Assembly: GCA_964571235.1 (NCBI GenBank)
Contig: CAZNAI010000009.1
Span: forward strand, 1-46,082
Origin: JACRAV01 sp964571235
GTDB lineage: Bacteria > Zixibacteria > MSB-5A5 > GN15 > FEB-12
Reading direction: 5' to 3'
Length of the DNA: 46,082 nt
How positions within the stretch are numbered: position 1 is the stretch's first letter; every line of letters begins with the position of its first letter. The notes beneath the pieces are model-generated. The model was not told the origin of the DNA and ran no database searches. It saw only the letters and a list, made by a program, of their open reading frames with translations. The translations under genes were made by a program, and so were the position numbers. Below are positions 1-8,654 of the stretch, one piece after another.

Positions 1-395
<395 letters not shown>

Positions 396-436
396 GATTA
401 AAAATTACAGTGATCCCCGTGTTCGCTTCACGGTGC

Positions 437-454
437 CCCATCGCTTGCGATGGG
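437..454. repeat. Small hairpin repeat, CCCAYCR type, copy 1
   Basis: CCCATCGCTTGCGATGGG is a perfect 7-bp stem with a CTTG loop, preceded by GGTGC. The same framework recurs at 583-600 and 648-665 with paired changes in the stem. Confidence 0.7.
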
Positions 455-582
455 TCGCTCGGGAGCAATACGTTGATCGAAAAACCAATCCGAAAACGTC
501 GTGGCAACGCCCACGGCCGGCCGGTTGGGTGATAATGCGATATCGTGTCCTCGTCAGAGCTTCAGTTTGAAAGGCTTGGTGG

Positions 583-600
583 CCCACCATTTATGGTGGG
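583..600. repeat. Small hairpin repeat, CCCAYCR type, copy 2
   Basis: CCCACCATTTATGGTGGG is a perfect 7-bp stem with a TTTA loop. Relative to copy 1, both sides of the stem changed together at two positions, so the palindrome is kept while the sequence differs. Confidence 0.7.
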
Positions 601-647
601 GTAACTCAGACTTCACCCTGAGCATGTCGAAGGGCCGTCCTGGGTGC

Positions 648-665
648 CCCACCGCTTGCGGTGGG
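648..665. repeat. Small hairpin repeat, CCCAYCR type, copy 3
   Basis: CCCACCGCTTGCGGTGGG is a perfect 7-bp stem with a CTTG loop, preceded by GGTGC as in copy 1. It differs from copy 1 by one compensated base pair (T-A to C-G). Confidence 0.7.
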
Positions 666-695
666 ATCCCCGATGGACAAGAATGGTTCTTGTAG

Positions 696-718
696 GTCGA
701 AACCCCTGCGGTTTCGAC
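696..718. repeat. TGTAGGTC-framed palindrome, copy 1
   Basis: GTCGAAACC, loop CCTGC, GGTTTCGAC form a perfect 9-bp stem. It sits in the frame TTCTTGTAGGTC...CCTG...GACATCCTCAAG. The same frame with a different stem occurs at 29426-29448 and, inverted, near 29474-29505. Confidence 0.7.
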
Positions 719-777
719 ATCCTCAAGGCCCCCGGTAACCCGGCCTTTAGGTTGGGCACCTAAAAATGTTCGTGGGC

Positions 778-796
778 GGCAGACATCCTGTCTGCC
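778..796. repeat. Small palindrome GGCAGACA/TGTCTGCC
   Basis: This is an 8-bp perfect stem with a TCC loop just upstream of 5S. It has no coding potential and is probably another dispersed hairpin rather than a processing signal, because its arms do not flank the 5S. Confidence 0.55.
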
Positions 797-839
797 CCTT
801 ACGACACCAATTCCGATACGCTTACCTATGACAAGATAT

Positions 840-957
<118 letters not shown>

Positions 958-966
958 TAATTATGA

Positions 967-996
967 CCCCTGATTCGCAAGAGTCAGGGGTTTTTT
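967..996 (+). terminator. Intrinsic terminator of the rRNA operon
   Basis: A 10-bp stem CCCCTGATTC/GAGTCAGGGG (one G-T pair) closes a GCAA tetraloop and is followed by six T. It sits just after 5S, as expected for the end of rRNA transcription. Confidence 0.9.
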
Positions 997-1005
997 GTGT
1001 GACCC

Positions 1006-1614
1006 TCAGTAGATTGTGTGACGAAATTCTTTGCCCATTGCCGAGTCATGCGTAACTCGCTTGATAACAAAACCATAAATGTGATGGAGCTCCAATATGT
1101 AAAAGCGATCCCCGGCTATTACAGAGTATTGGCTGGGTGAGAGAACAATATCTTCGTCTCTCTGCTGCACATTGTGTGCTCTAAGCCATCCACCGGGCAA
1201 GTTCCGCGCACGACCACTGAAATCTCTGTAATTCAGCATATCCGCGACCATAAAGGAATCTCCAGGCATTCTGTGGATTTGTCCGATATTTAGCCCAGGT
1301 CCCCAACCCTGTGACACGAATTCAGCTGCTCGCCAGTCAAACAAAACTACATCACCCTTAAGTAGTTCTGGAATCTTGGTGGTCACTTCGACTACGTCTC
1401 CCATACGATACCCCCCGCCATCTCCGTCCAACATGATAAAACCGCTCTTAATAGACTTCGTAGGTGTCGGCGGCTTAACTGGCAGCCGAAACGGCTTGAA
1501 GTCGTCGATCTGAGGTCTAGACAAATTCGTTACTAATAGCGCAACAACCAACATACAAATGCTTGCCGTTATTATCTTCAGTCTGGCTCTGCATGACGAT
1601 ACCAAAACCCACAC
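1006..1614 (-). CDS. Membrane-anchored protein, weakly like signal peptidase I (S26)
   Basis: This is a 202-residue protein with one hydrophobic segment near the N-terminus (about residues 13-30) and a soluble remainder. Three short stretches recall S26 signal peptidases in order: GDVVEV, GDVVLFDW, then RMPGDSF (compare LPGD). Near the end, YSVIAGDRFYIL resembles the box D GDN region. In that reading the residue matching the catalytic Lys is Gly, and no clear Ser-Met nucleophile box is seen, so peptidase activity is doubtful. The GTG start is weakly supported, and TTG at 1605 is an alternative. It sits between the complete 5S and a 5S fragment. Real-gene status is likely from length and motif order; function is uncertain. 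Confidence 0.5.
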   Translation of the reverse strand: MWVLVSSCRARLKIITASICMLVVALLVTNLSRPQIDDFKPFRLPVKPPTPTKSIKSGFIMLDGDGGGYRMGDVVEVTTKIPELLKGDVVLFDWRAAEFVSQGWGPGLNIGQIHRMPGDSFMVADMLNYRDFSGRARNLPGGWLRAHNVQQRDEDIVLSPSQYSVIAGDRFYILELHHIYGFVIKRVTHDSAMGKEFRHTIY

Positions 1615-1699
1615 ACCTAGCCTCGAATATCCAAATGGTCCAACTACATATAGACGAACATTGTGGCCCCTTGTGTCAATGGCAAGTATGAACTCAAGG

Positions 1700-1770
1700 G
1701 TTAAGCCTGCCTACGTCGATGGTGCTGCACTTGAGAGGGCGTGGGAGAGTAGAAAGCCGCCGAGGTAATT
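1700..1770 (+). pseudogene. 5S rRNA 3' fragment (duplicate)
   Basis: These 71 bases match 892-962 of the complete 5S gene and its first downstream bases at 68 positions. The three differences are at 915 (A to G), 932 (T to C) and 954 (G to A). The 5' half of 5S is missing, so no functional RNA can form. The match ends where the terminator begins at the true 5S. Together with the complete 5S it makes a direct repeat around the gene at 1006-1614. Confidence 0.9.
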
Positions 1771-1775
1771 GAACC

Positions 1776-2339
1776 GGTAACACAATCCTGATTCCTTGGC
1801 CTTGGTAACCCAACCTTCAGGTTGGGCTCTTGACTCGGCCCTCAATTTCACTACCAACTCCGTGCATTCTCAAAATTCACCTCGTTTTGTATGGCCAACC
1901 CGATAACACAGTGTCCGCATCCTTCGAAAAGGCATTCCGAATTCATCACCCCTGCGACCAAACCCATCAATTTTACTACAAACTCACCACCGCCGTATTC
2001 ACACGCGAGAAAGAATGGGTTATCACCTAAACCCACACCCACATTTGCATTACGACCAAATAGGACATTCCGCCCACACTCAAAAGTGCACAAACGAACC
2101 CAATTGCTCAGGGCAGCCTTTGCCTCAAACACCTCCATCCACTTGTTTATCTTCATGCGCGTCCGACCAAAGCCCTTTGAGCCTGCAGTTATCTGCCTGC
2201 GAGCCCTATGTCCGGCGTCTTGTGCATACGATTTTCATGCTTGACACGGGAATGCCCATCAGCTTGATTTCGCTACACAGAGCCACGCTCTGCATTCCGG
2301 CAATATTTGGACACAACTTTATCGAATTGGGAGTATGCC
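1776..2339. other. Gene-poor stretch with strong C-over-G skew
   Basis: I see no gene I can support here. The plus strand is rich in C, A and T and very poor in G over about 1840-2130. The open frames on both strands have low-complexity composition and lack ribosome binding sites. A small hairpin CCCAACC/GGTTGGG lies near 1808-1825; a degenerate relative occurs at about 739-756. A TTGACA hexamer at 2241-2246 could be a -35 for the following gene, but I see no good -10. Confidence 0.4.
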
Positions 2340-4034
2340 ATGGCTATTCAGGTCAAGGTTTATGCGGGCACGGACGATGCCGTCATTGTTTGGACATTGT
2401 CAGGCAAGGTCTCGGGCATTCGCGGATTTGCTATCAAGAAAAAGACTAACGGGAAAACCGAAATTCTTCCAAACTGGGTCGGCCCCAGCGGGTCAACCTG
2501 GAAATCAGGCGACCATAAGCCCTCAACCGTCTGGCCGATACAACGATTTCGTTGGATTGACCATGCCGTCACCGCCGGCGACAATGTTCAGTATCAGGTG
2601 ATTGTGATGACCGGCACGCTTTCGCCAAACAACCTCAAAGAGAGCGAAGCCAGCGCCTGGTCGGCCGAGGCGGAAATCGGTGGTAAGGCGTCAAAGCATA
2701 TTGGCGCGTATTTCAATCGAGGAATTGTCGCCGCACAGTGGGTATCACGACGATTGGACGCCGAGCACCAGGGACTGACAGCGATGTCACGTAAATTGAA
2801 CGAAGTGGTCGAAAAAGTGGGTGACCCATTTCGTAACATGCTGGCAGGACCCCTCCGCGAAGAGATGCTCTTGTTGCTCTCCGATGCAAAGGACAAGAAG
2901 CTGAAAGTGTACGCCGCACTTTTTGAGCTGAACGATCCTGAACTTACCGCGGCGCTCCTTGCCCTTGGCAAGAATGCGTCTGTCTTACTCGGCAACGGCT
3001 CGGCAAAGAAGAAGGGCGAAGACCCCAACAAGAAAGTAAGGGCTAAACTCAAAGGGAAAGTCAATCTTTCAAACCGTATGTCGGCCCCTCGGGCACTGGC
3101 GCACAACAAGATTCTCATCGTTTGTGACAAGCAGGGGAAGCCTGCGACCGTGTTAACCGGCTCGACAAATTGGTCGATCACGGGCCTGTGTACTCAAGCC
3201 AACAATGCGCTGGTGATTCACGATAGCAAAGTCGCCGCACGATACAAACAATATTGGGACAAACTGAAAGCCGCCAAAGACGCCACTCCCGAGACGCTTG
3301 TCGACTTCAATTCTCAATTGAACAAGTACACTATCGACGGTTCAAAGGTGACGGTGTGGTTTACCAAAACCAGAGACCAGGCCGATCTTGACTTCGCCAA
3401 TGAGTTGATCAACAAGGCTACTCAGGGCATTTTGTTTCTGATGTTCAATCCCGGGCCGCGCGGATCACTGCTGAACACTATTATCGAACGCAATTCCCCT
3501 TCGTCTCCCAGCTACAATCCGAACCTGTACGTTCATGGCGCGATCAATCAAGATCCGAGCACTAGCAAGAACCCGATTGTGGGACTATTTCACCGAGGCG
3601 AGTATGTGAAGTCGAGCTTTGAGGTAGTTCTGCCTGCGACAGTGAATCCGCAATTGAAGCAGTGGGAAAAGGAACTTAAGAAGAAGCAGGGCGCCTTTGC
3701 GATGATCCACAGCAAGGTGGTTGTCCTCGACCCGTTCGGACATAATCCGGTGGTGATAACCGGCTCTCACAACTTAGGGCCAAAAGCGAGCGGTACCAAT
3801 GATGAGAATCTCGTGATAATTCAGAATCACCCGCTCCTGGCCGCTAATTATGCCCTGAACATCATTGGAGCGTACGATCAATACCGCTGGCGGTACCGGA
3901 CTCTCAATCCGCAGAGTCCCACGCCGGCCGCTCAACCAGAGTGGGATGGACTTGAAGACAACGATTCGTGGATCGACGGTTATCTCCGGCCCGGACCGAA
4001 AGCCGATGAAATAAAGTTCTGGATCGGAATATGA
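2340..4034 (+). CDS. Phospholipase D-fold (HKD) protein with N-terminal beta-sandwich
   Basis: This is a 564-residue protein with two HKD-type motifs: HNK at about residue 255 followed by D and GSTNW, and HSK at about 457 followed by a canonical x4-D and ITGSHN. These are the paired catalytic halves of the PLD superfamily (phospholipases, nucleases, transferases). In the first motif the Lys-Asp spacing is five, not four. The first ~110 residues look like a small beta-sandwich. No signal peptide or membrane segment is seen, so it is probably cytoplasmic or exported by a dedicated system. The chosen ATG at 2340 has GGGAG six bases upstream; an ATG at 2307 lacks one. A small helical gene follows 62 bases later. 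The substrate cannot be told; a nuclease or phospholipase effector is possible. Confidence 0.75.
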   Translation: MAIQVKVYAGTDDAVIVWTLSGKVSGIRGFAIKKKTNGKTEILPNWVGPSGSTWKSGDHKPSTVWPIQRFRWIDHAVTAGDNVQYQVIVMTGTLSPNNLKESEASAWSAEAEIGGKASKHIGAYFNRGIVAAQWVSRRLDAEHQGLTAMSRKLNEVVEKVGDPFRNMLAGPLREEMLLLLSDAKDKKLKVYAALFELNDPELTAALLALGKNASVLLGNGSAKKKGEDPNKKVRAKLKGKVNLSNRMSAPRALAHNKILIVCDKQGKPATVLTGSTNWSITGLCTQANNALVIHDSKVAARYKQYWDKLKAAKDATPETLVDFNSQLNKYTIDGSKVTVWFTKTRDQADLDFANELINKATQGILFLMFNPGPRGSLLNTIIERNSPSSPSYNPNLYVHGAINQDPSTSKNPIVGLFHRGEYVKSSFEVVLPATVNPQLKQWEKELKKKQGAFAMIHSKVVVLDPFGHNPVVITGSHNLGPKASGTNDENLVIIQNHPLLAANYALNIIGAYDQYRWRYRTLNPQSPTPAAQPEWDGLEDNDSWIDGYLRPGPKADEIKFWIGI

Positions 4035-4096
4035 ACCGCATAGGGCCGTTTGATGTGCAGGCGGCATCCGAGTGCAAGTAATCAAAAGGAGATAGT

Positions 4097-4306
4097 GTGG
4101 CTGATATCAAATCTGACATAGACCATATCGATGGCGCGTACGAAAGTGCAGTGAAGAACCTCTTTGGGAAATTGCTCGAAGAGTTTTGGCGGGTTCAGAG
4201 CCAGCCCGATAAAGAAGCCAAGGAGAATGAGGCAGTTGGAAAATTCCGTGATGGCCTGACTGTGGTTCGGTCTGCGAGAGACCGGGCTAAAGCGGCAGTA
4301 AAGTAA
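4097..4306 (+). CDS. Small charged helical protein, unknown
   Basis: This 69-residue protein is rich in Lys, Glu, Asp and Ala and predicted by eye to be almost wholly alpha-helical, with no signal peptide or membrane segment. GTG start at 4097 with AAAAGGAGA just upstream. It follows the PLD-fold gene on the same strand and is probably co-transcribed. I do not recognise the family. A partner, chaperone or inhibitor of the PLD protein is possible only by position. Its stop lies four bases from the convergent response regulator. Confidence 0.6.
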   Translation: MADIKSDIDHIDGAYESAVKNLFGKLLEEFWRVQSQPDKEAKENEAVGKFRDGLTVVRSARDRAKAAVK

Positions 4307-4310
4307 TTAG

Positions 4311-5138
4311 TCACTTCGCGTCTATCCGGCAGTGCATGATGAGAAGTCGGCGTATCTGTGCGGGCAACTTGCGGCTGGTTGAGAACTCACGCCCCGACTT
4401 CATCCGAATATCCAACGCACCAAATCGCCCGCCGCGCACACTCACAACTGCGGCCAGATTAAGTATTGCGTCTCGCCGGATTCGGACAAACTTAGATGGG
4501 TCTACCAGACGGTCGATCTCGGCGAGCGACTTTTCAAGCAAGAACCGATCTGCACCGATGTGGGCATACGCGAAATGATCAGCCGCCTCGATCCACTCAA
4601 TTCGCTCAGCCGCCACGACTCGAATCCCCTGGCGATCGCGAATGGTAAATTGCTGTATGTGTCCGGGACTTTGCGGCGACCTGCTCTCCGTGGCGGCATC
4701 AGTATGTTCAATGTCACGGAGCAATTCGTTGAGCCGCCGATGATGCGACCGTTGACCGCGGCCGGCCAACGCCTGACGCGCTCTCTCGATGCTCGCAGCA
4801 AATCGCTCTGGAATCGGTGGCTTCAGAACATAATCCAACGCATGCACTTCAAATGCCTTGATCGCATACTCGTGAAACGCTGTAACAAATATGATATGCG
4901 GCGCGTTGGCCCCGAGTTGTCGGACAACCTCAAATCCGTCGATCCCCGGCATTTGAATATCCAAAAGCACCAGGTCTGGCTTGCATCGCGAAATGGCATC
5001 GAGTGCGGATTTGCCGCTTGTGGCCTCGGCTACAATCGTAAAATCCGGTTCTTTTTCAAGCAGATATCGAAGTAGTATTAGAGCAGGGGGTTCGTCATCG
5101 ACAATAACGACCGAATATTGTCTGGGAGACTGAGTCAC
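4311..5138 (-). CDS. LytTR-family response regulator
   Basis: A 275-residue regulator. The receiver domain occupies about residues 8-125, with acidic pair D14/D15, phospho-acceptor D60 (LLDIQMPG), T86 and K106. A linker follows, then a C-terminal LytTR DNA-binding domain (about 165-270). This is the AlgR/LytR type that binds direct repeats upstream of target genes. The GTG start overlaps the kinase stop as GTGA, so the two are translationally coupled and form a pair. The adjacent secreted dockerin gene is a conceivable target, but no LytTR direct repeat was identified. Confidence 0.9.
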   Translation of the reverse strand: MTQSPRQYSVVIVDDEPPALILLRYLLEKEPDFTIVAEATSGKSALDAISRCKPDLVLLDIQMPGIDGFEVVRQLGANAPHIIFVTAFHEYAIKAFEVHALDYVLKPPIPERFAASIERARQALAGRGQRSHHRRLNELLRDIEHTDAATESRSPQSPGHIQQFTIRDRQGIRVVAAERIEWIEAADHFAYAHIGADRFLLEKSLAEIDRLVDPSKFVRIRRDAILNLAAVVSVRGGRFGALDIRMKSGREFSTSRKLPAQIRRLLIMHCRIDAK

Positions 5139-6280
5139 AAATTGTTCGCACAGGGGATTGTCAGGGTTACGGTCGTATGTAAGCTATTCTCGCCGGTCAC
5201 TTCCAGCGAATACAATTCACCGAACAGGAGATTCAGGCGGTCTTTGGTATTCCGCAATCCTAATCCCATGCCGTCACTTTCCCGCGATGCTTTCGGACCA
5301 CTAAGATCAGCACCAACCGATGTTGCATTTGTCACCGTGAGGATCAGTTGGCCCGAATTCAAGGTCGACGACACTTCAATAGTCGTGACGCCCTCGCCGC
5401 CTTGCGTGCCAAACTTGACGGCATTTTCAACTAATGGTTGAAGCAACAAGCTGGGGATTAGTAGGTCACCAGTGTCCGAGCCAATTGAGATAGTTGAGTT
5501 GAGTCGATCAGGAAAGCGCAAGGACATCAGGCTTAAGTACTCTTCCACAAAGGAAAATTCTCGTGATAGCGGGACTTCCCGTTGCTCGCCGTGCTCAAGT
5601 CCTAACCGGAGCAACCGAGAAAGGCGTGACACCATGTCGAAGGCTCGGTCACGTTCACTCTGCGTTATGAGAGACGAAATGGCATTCAGTGTATTAAAGA
5701 GAAAGTGCGGGTGGATTTGCGATTTGAGTTGGGTTAAGCGTGCTTCGGTGAGTTGACGAGATAGTTCTCTGGCCGCCAATTCGCGATCATGAGAACGGCG
5801 CGAGAATCTCAGCATTTGTTCCACCGCAATAACAACCCAAAAACCCAGATAGAAATAAGAGAAGTGATTCCAATAGATCCAGTGAACCAGCTTCCAGAAT
5901 CCTCCCTGCGCCGCGGGAAAGTCGGGTGGGAAGTTCAGATAGACAGCGGTCGCGTACATCCCAATGTACGAGGCCGAGACAACAATGCTCACAAGTAACA
6001 GGATGAAGAGATGGCGTGCGACCACCGGCTTTTCAAGCGGGAACTTCGATCCGAACCACAGAATCGCGGGCGTCACAGCGCCCCACAACAGCCAGACGAT
6101 CATTTTCGCCCTGAACAACACCCACCAGGTATATGGCTGTTGGCCGAAATACAAATACCACCATTGGACTGCCGAGATCGTCCCGAGCGCAATCCAAAAC
6201 AGACAGATGAGCGTCCACCGGGACTTGGCAGAGGGGATAAGTGTGCGCAGTAGTCGAATTGTCTCGGGGGGTGATTGCAT
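5135..6280 (-). CDS. LytS/YehU-type sensor histidine kinase
   Basis: A 381-residue kinase with four hydrophobic segments in the first ~155 residues, a short coiled linker (about 160-185), and the His_kinase domain signature IHPHFLFNTLN with phospho-His near residue 192. An HATPase region follows, with LLLQPLVENAVKFG (N box) and DGMGLGLRNTKDRL (G box). There is no periplasmic sensor domain, so the signal is probably sensed in or near the membrane. ATG start at 6280 with TAAGG a few bases upstream. It overlaps the LytTR regulator by four bases, so the two should act as one signalling pair. Confidence 0.9.
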   Translation of the reverse strand: MQSPPETIRLLRTLIPSAKSRWTLICLFWIALGTISAVQWWYLYFGQQPYTWWVLFRAKMIVWLLWGAVTPAILWFGSKFPLEKPVVARHLFILLLVSIVVSASYIGMYATAVYLNFPPDFPAAQGGFWKLVHWIYWNHFSYFYLGFWVVIAVEQMLRFSRRSHDRELAARELSRQLTEARLTQLKSQIHPHFLFNTLNAISSLITQSERDRAFDMVSRLSRLLRLGLEHGEQREVPLSREFSFVEEYLSLMSLRFPDRLNSTISIGSDTGDLLIPSLLLQPLVENAVKFGTQGGEGVTTIEVSSTLNSGQLILTVTNATSVGADLSGPKASRESDGMGLGLRNTKDRLNLLFGELYSLEVTGENSLHTTVTLTIPCANNL

Positions 6281-6380
6281 ACAGCCTTACGATAGCACTC
6301 ACAAGCCGTTCCTGCAAGAAATCGTGCCCGGTCGGTTCAGACCGGACACGACATATTCAGACGGTGTGACTATTGGTCCG

Positions 6381-8378
6381 TCAATTGCAGTTTGCCGGCA
6401 ATGTGAAACTGATATACAGGTAGTCTATGAGCGCCGATAGATCGGCAATATCAACACCTGGTTGACCATCGACATTCGCAGACGAAGGACAACAGAGCGG
6501 CGAGAAGGTGATGTACAAATAGTCGATCAGGGCGCTCAAATCGGCGATATCTATTCCATTGGCCAGATCGCAATCGACATTGCCGGTGGTTCCAATGCAA
6601 CAGCAGGCGTCGCCAACACCATTGTGGTCCGCGTCTTCTTGCCCAGGGTTGGCAATGCCGGGGCAATTGTCACAGGCGTCGCCCACAAGGTCACCGTCGG
6701 TATCTGCCTGCCCTGAATTCGATTGAGCCGGACAGTTGTCACAGGCGTCGCCAATGCCATCGCTGTCAAAATCCAGTTGCGACGGGTTTGCGGCCGCCGG
6801 ACAATTGTCAATGCAACGGATATTATCGCCGTCGGTGTCCGGATCAACGCACTCCGCTATCGTCACCGTCTGGTCGCTTGAGACGGCTAAAAGTGCTGTA
6901 ACGACTCCGGAGGGCCAAGTGACAGTGATTGAATCGGCGCTGACCGCATCGCGCAGGCCAAAATGGACAACGTAGCTCGAGTGGCAGAGAAAACTATTCT
7001 GCGAGGACAGTTCCCTCATCTGCCAGGTGGGAGTACCATTGATCGTAGCCTTGAGGCGAACGGTAGCGCCAATGCCGGTCCGATTCGAAGCAACTCCTTC
7101 AAGACGAAGGTTGAGCCAGTGGTTTCCACCAGCGAGGTCGTTGCGGAGTAGCCGCCGACCGGCACTCTGGCCGGCAACGAAGAGGTCGAGGTCGCCGTCG
7201 GCATCATAATCACCGGCGGTTGCGCCATAGTGCTTGTTGTTGGCGCCGACAATGTCACCAGTTGTGACTGCGTTGAAAGTGCCATCCCCATTGTTAATAT
7301 AGAATCCGTCTTTCATCGGCTGGCCCGGCGGGGAGTCACTGGTAGTGAAGCAGTCCAGGTCGCCGTCATTGTCGAAGTCTTCCCAAACGCTTGAAAGGGA
7401 CACAAATGCATCGGTAACGATAGCTCCGGTAGTCATCGCGACATACGTCCCGCCATCATTGCGATAGAGTGTGTTCTTGCGATACAGCGGTGTCGCTCCA
7501 CCCCAATTTGTACGGTACGCATCCCAATCGCCATCGTTGTCGTAGTCTACCCAGTTCCACACTTGACCGTCGGCCAGGTCAGTTGCGATCGGCGAAGTCC
7601 CGATCCTCGTAAACCCTTTCTTTCCCGTTTCTTTGAGCATGTTCCGATAGAGGTCGTCAAGTCCCGGAGTGCCGTTGGCTGGGCCGCTTCCTATGAAGTA
7701 GTCCAGGTCGCCGTCCTGATCGAAATCGGACCAATTGCCGGAGGTATAGGGCTTGTTGGTTGTGGCAATCACGCCGGTATCAATCCGAACAAGAGAGTAC
7801 GAAGGTGGTCCCGAATTTCGATAGAAACGGTTGGGGCGCACTACGCCGTTTTGCATGAAACCGGCAGGGAGCGTGATGGCCAGGTCAACATATCCGTCGT
7901 TGTCATAATCCCCCCAGGCCGGGCTCCAGCCGCACGACAGGGTAGAGTTGAGATCGCCGCCGGTGACCTTCATGAACACTCCGCCGCCGTCATTGCGGTA
8001 CAAATTGCTTTGCTCGCCCGCCAGAAAGCAGTCCGGGTCGCCATCGTTGTCGTAGTCCGCCCACGATGTTCCCATATAGAAAACGGTGTCTGTCGACATG
8101 GCAGTAGCTATTACCGAAAAGGCCCCGGCGCCATCGTTGTGATAGAGCGCCGATCCTTCATCGCGGACTACAAAAAGGTCGTCCTTGCCGTCGTTGTCGT
8201 AATCTACCCATACACAACCGGTGTACTGATTGGGAGTTGTTCCTGTGACGATCGGGTTGCCGGCGTCGGTGATTCGCGTAAACGAAGTTTGCGCCAAGAT
8301 CGGCGCCGAAAGGTCCGGAATTAGCGGGATGAGAACAAAAAGACTCATCGCCCAGAGCTTCACTATTCGATGTTTCAT
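6381..8378 (-). CDS. Secreted VCBS/UnbV protein with TSP3 stretch and C-terminal dockerin modules
   Basis: A 665-residue secreted protein. An N-terminal signal peptide (MKHRIVKLWAMSLFVLIPL) is followed by seven FG-GAP/VCBS calcium loops of DYDNDGD type, an ASPIC/UnbV domain (GIGATVRL...TVTWPSG), and three thrombospondin-3-like DxDxDGxGDxCDNCP units. It ends with two dockerin-like modules (GNVDCD...DIADLSALIDYLYI, then DIADLSALIDYLYIS). Many Asp-rich loops imply Ca2+ binding outside the cell. Start 8378 has AGAAGGAAA upstream. An adhesive or surface-structural role is likely, and no catalytic site is seen. Its tail is shared with four other proteins in the window. Confidence 0.9.
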   Translation of the reverse strand: MKHRIVKLWAMSLFVLIPLIPDLSAPILAQTSFTRITDAGNPIVTGTTPNQYTGCVWVDYDNDGKDDLFVVRDEGSALYHNDGAGAFSVIATAMSTDTVFYMGTSWADYDNDGDPDCFLAGEQSNLYRNDGGGVFMKVTGGDLNSTLSCGWSPAWGDYDNDGYVDLAITLPAGFMQNGVVRPNRFYRNSGPPSYSLVRIDTGVIATTNKPYTSGNWSDFDQDGDLDYFIGSGPANGTPGLDDLYRNMLKETGKKGFTRIGTSPIATDLADGQVWNWVDYDNDGDWDAYRTNWGGATPLYRKNTLYRNDGGTYVAMTTGAIVTDAFVSLSSVWEDFDNDGDLDCFTTSDSPPGQPMKDGFYINNGDGTFNAVTTGDIVGANNKHYGATAGDYDADGDLDLFVAGQSAGRRLLRNDLAGGNHWLNLRLEGVASNRTGIGATVRLKATINGTPTWQMRELSSQNSFLCHSSYVVHFGLRDAVSADSITVTWPSGVVTALLAVSSDQTVTIAECVDPDTDGDNIRCIDNCPAAANPSQLDFDSDGIGDACDNCPAQSNSGQADTDGDLVGDACDNCPGIANPGQEDADHNGVGDACCCIGTTGNVDCDLANGIDIADLSALIDYLYITFSPLCCPSSANVDGQPGVDIADLSALIDYLYISFTLPANCN

Positions 8379-8567
8379 GTGCCGTTTCCTTCTCACCAAA
8401 GACAAGACGTGGTCGGTATTAGTTGAGTAACGCGTGAGGAGTTATCACTGCCCAAATAACGGGCTTTGTGCGGTATCGTATAGGGAAATGGCGTAAAGTG
8501 CACCCAAGATGCGCCAGTGGCACGACTTTGTTGGGTACGGGATTTACAGGGGGGGATGCAACCGCGG

Positions 8568-8598
8568 CGGCACTTCACTGCAGTGCAATGAAGTGCCG
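8568..8598 (-). other. 10-bp perfect hairpin between two dockerin genes
   Basis: CGGCACTTCA (8568-8577) pairs perfectly with TGAAGTGCCG (8589-8598) around an 11-base loop. On the minus strand it lies just after the beta-helix gene stop and has no T tract on either side, so it is not a standard intrinsic terminator. It could be a processing or mRNA-stabilising hairpin. The rest of 8379-8654 shows nothing else I can support. Confidence 0.5.
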
Positions 8599-8654
8599 AA
8601 CAGCAAATCCCTCGCAATGGGCTGACCGGGAATAGCCGTCAGTCGGGTTGTGCG

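Larger units (their letters stand above)
396..839 (+). other. 23S-5S spacer filled with small palindromes, no gene
   Basis: About 440 bases separate 23S from 5S, longer than usual for this spacer. I see no tRNA and no convincing reading frame. Instead it carries at least six short hairpin-forming repeats, listed separately: three CCCAYCR-type hairpins, one CACCCTGAGC..GTCGAAGGG repeat (612-635), one TGTAGGTC-framed hairpin and one GGCAGACA/TGTCTGCC hairpin. The spacer seems to be a landing zone for dispersed palindromes, and these will be present in the precursor rRNA. Confidence 0.7.

Noticed and set aside
1700..1770. Second functional 5S gene
   Set aside because: Only the 3' part is present; the 5' strand of the terminal helix and the first 52 bases are missing.
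1851..2449. Overlapping open frames on both strands before the PLD gene
   Set aside because: No ribosome binding sites, low-complexity composition caused by the G-poor strand, and no recognisable motif.
7563..8324. Long plus-strand frame opposite the VCBS gene
   Set aside because: It is the antisense of repeated Asp-rich codons; the minus-strand frame has signal peptide, domains and tail, so this is a shadow.
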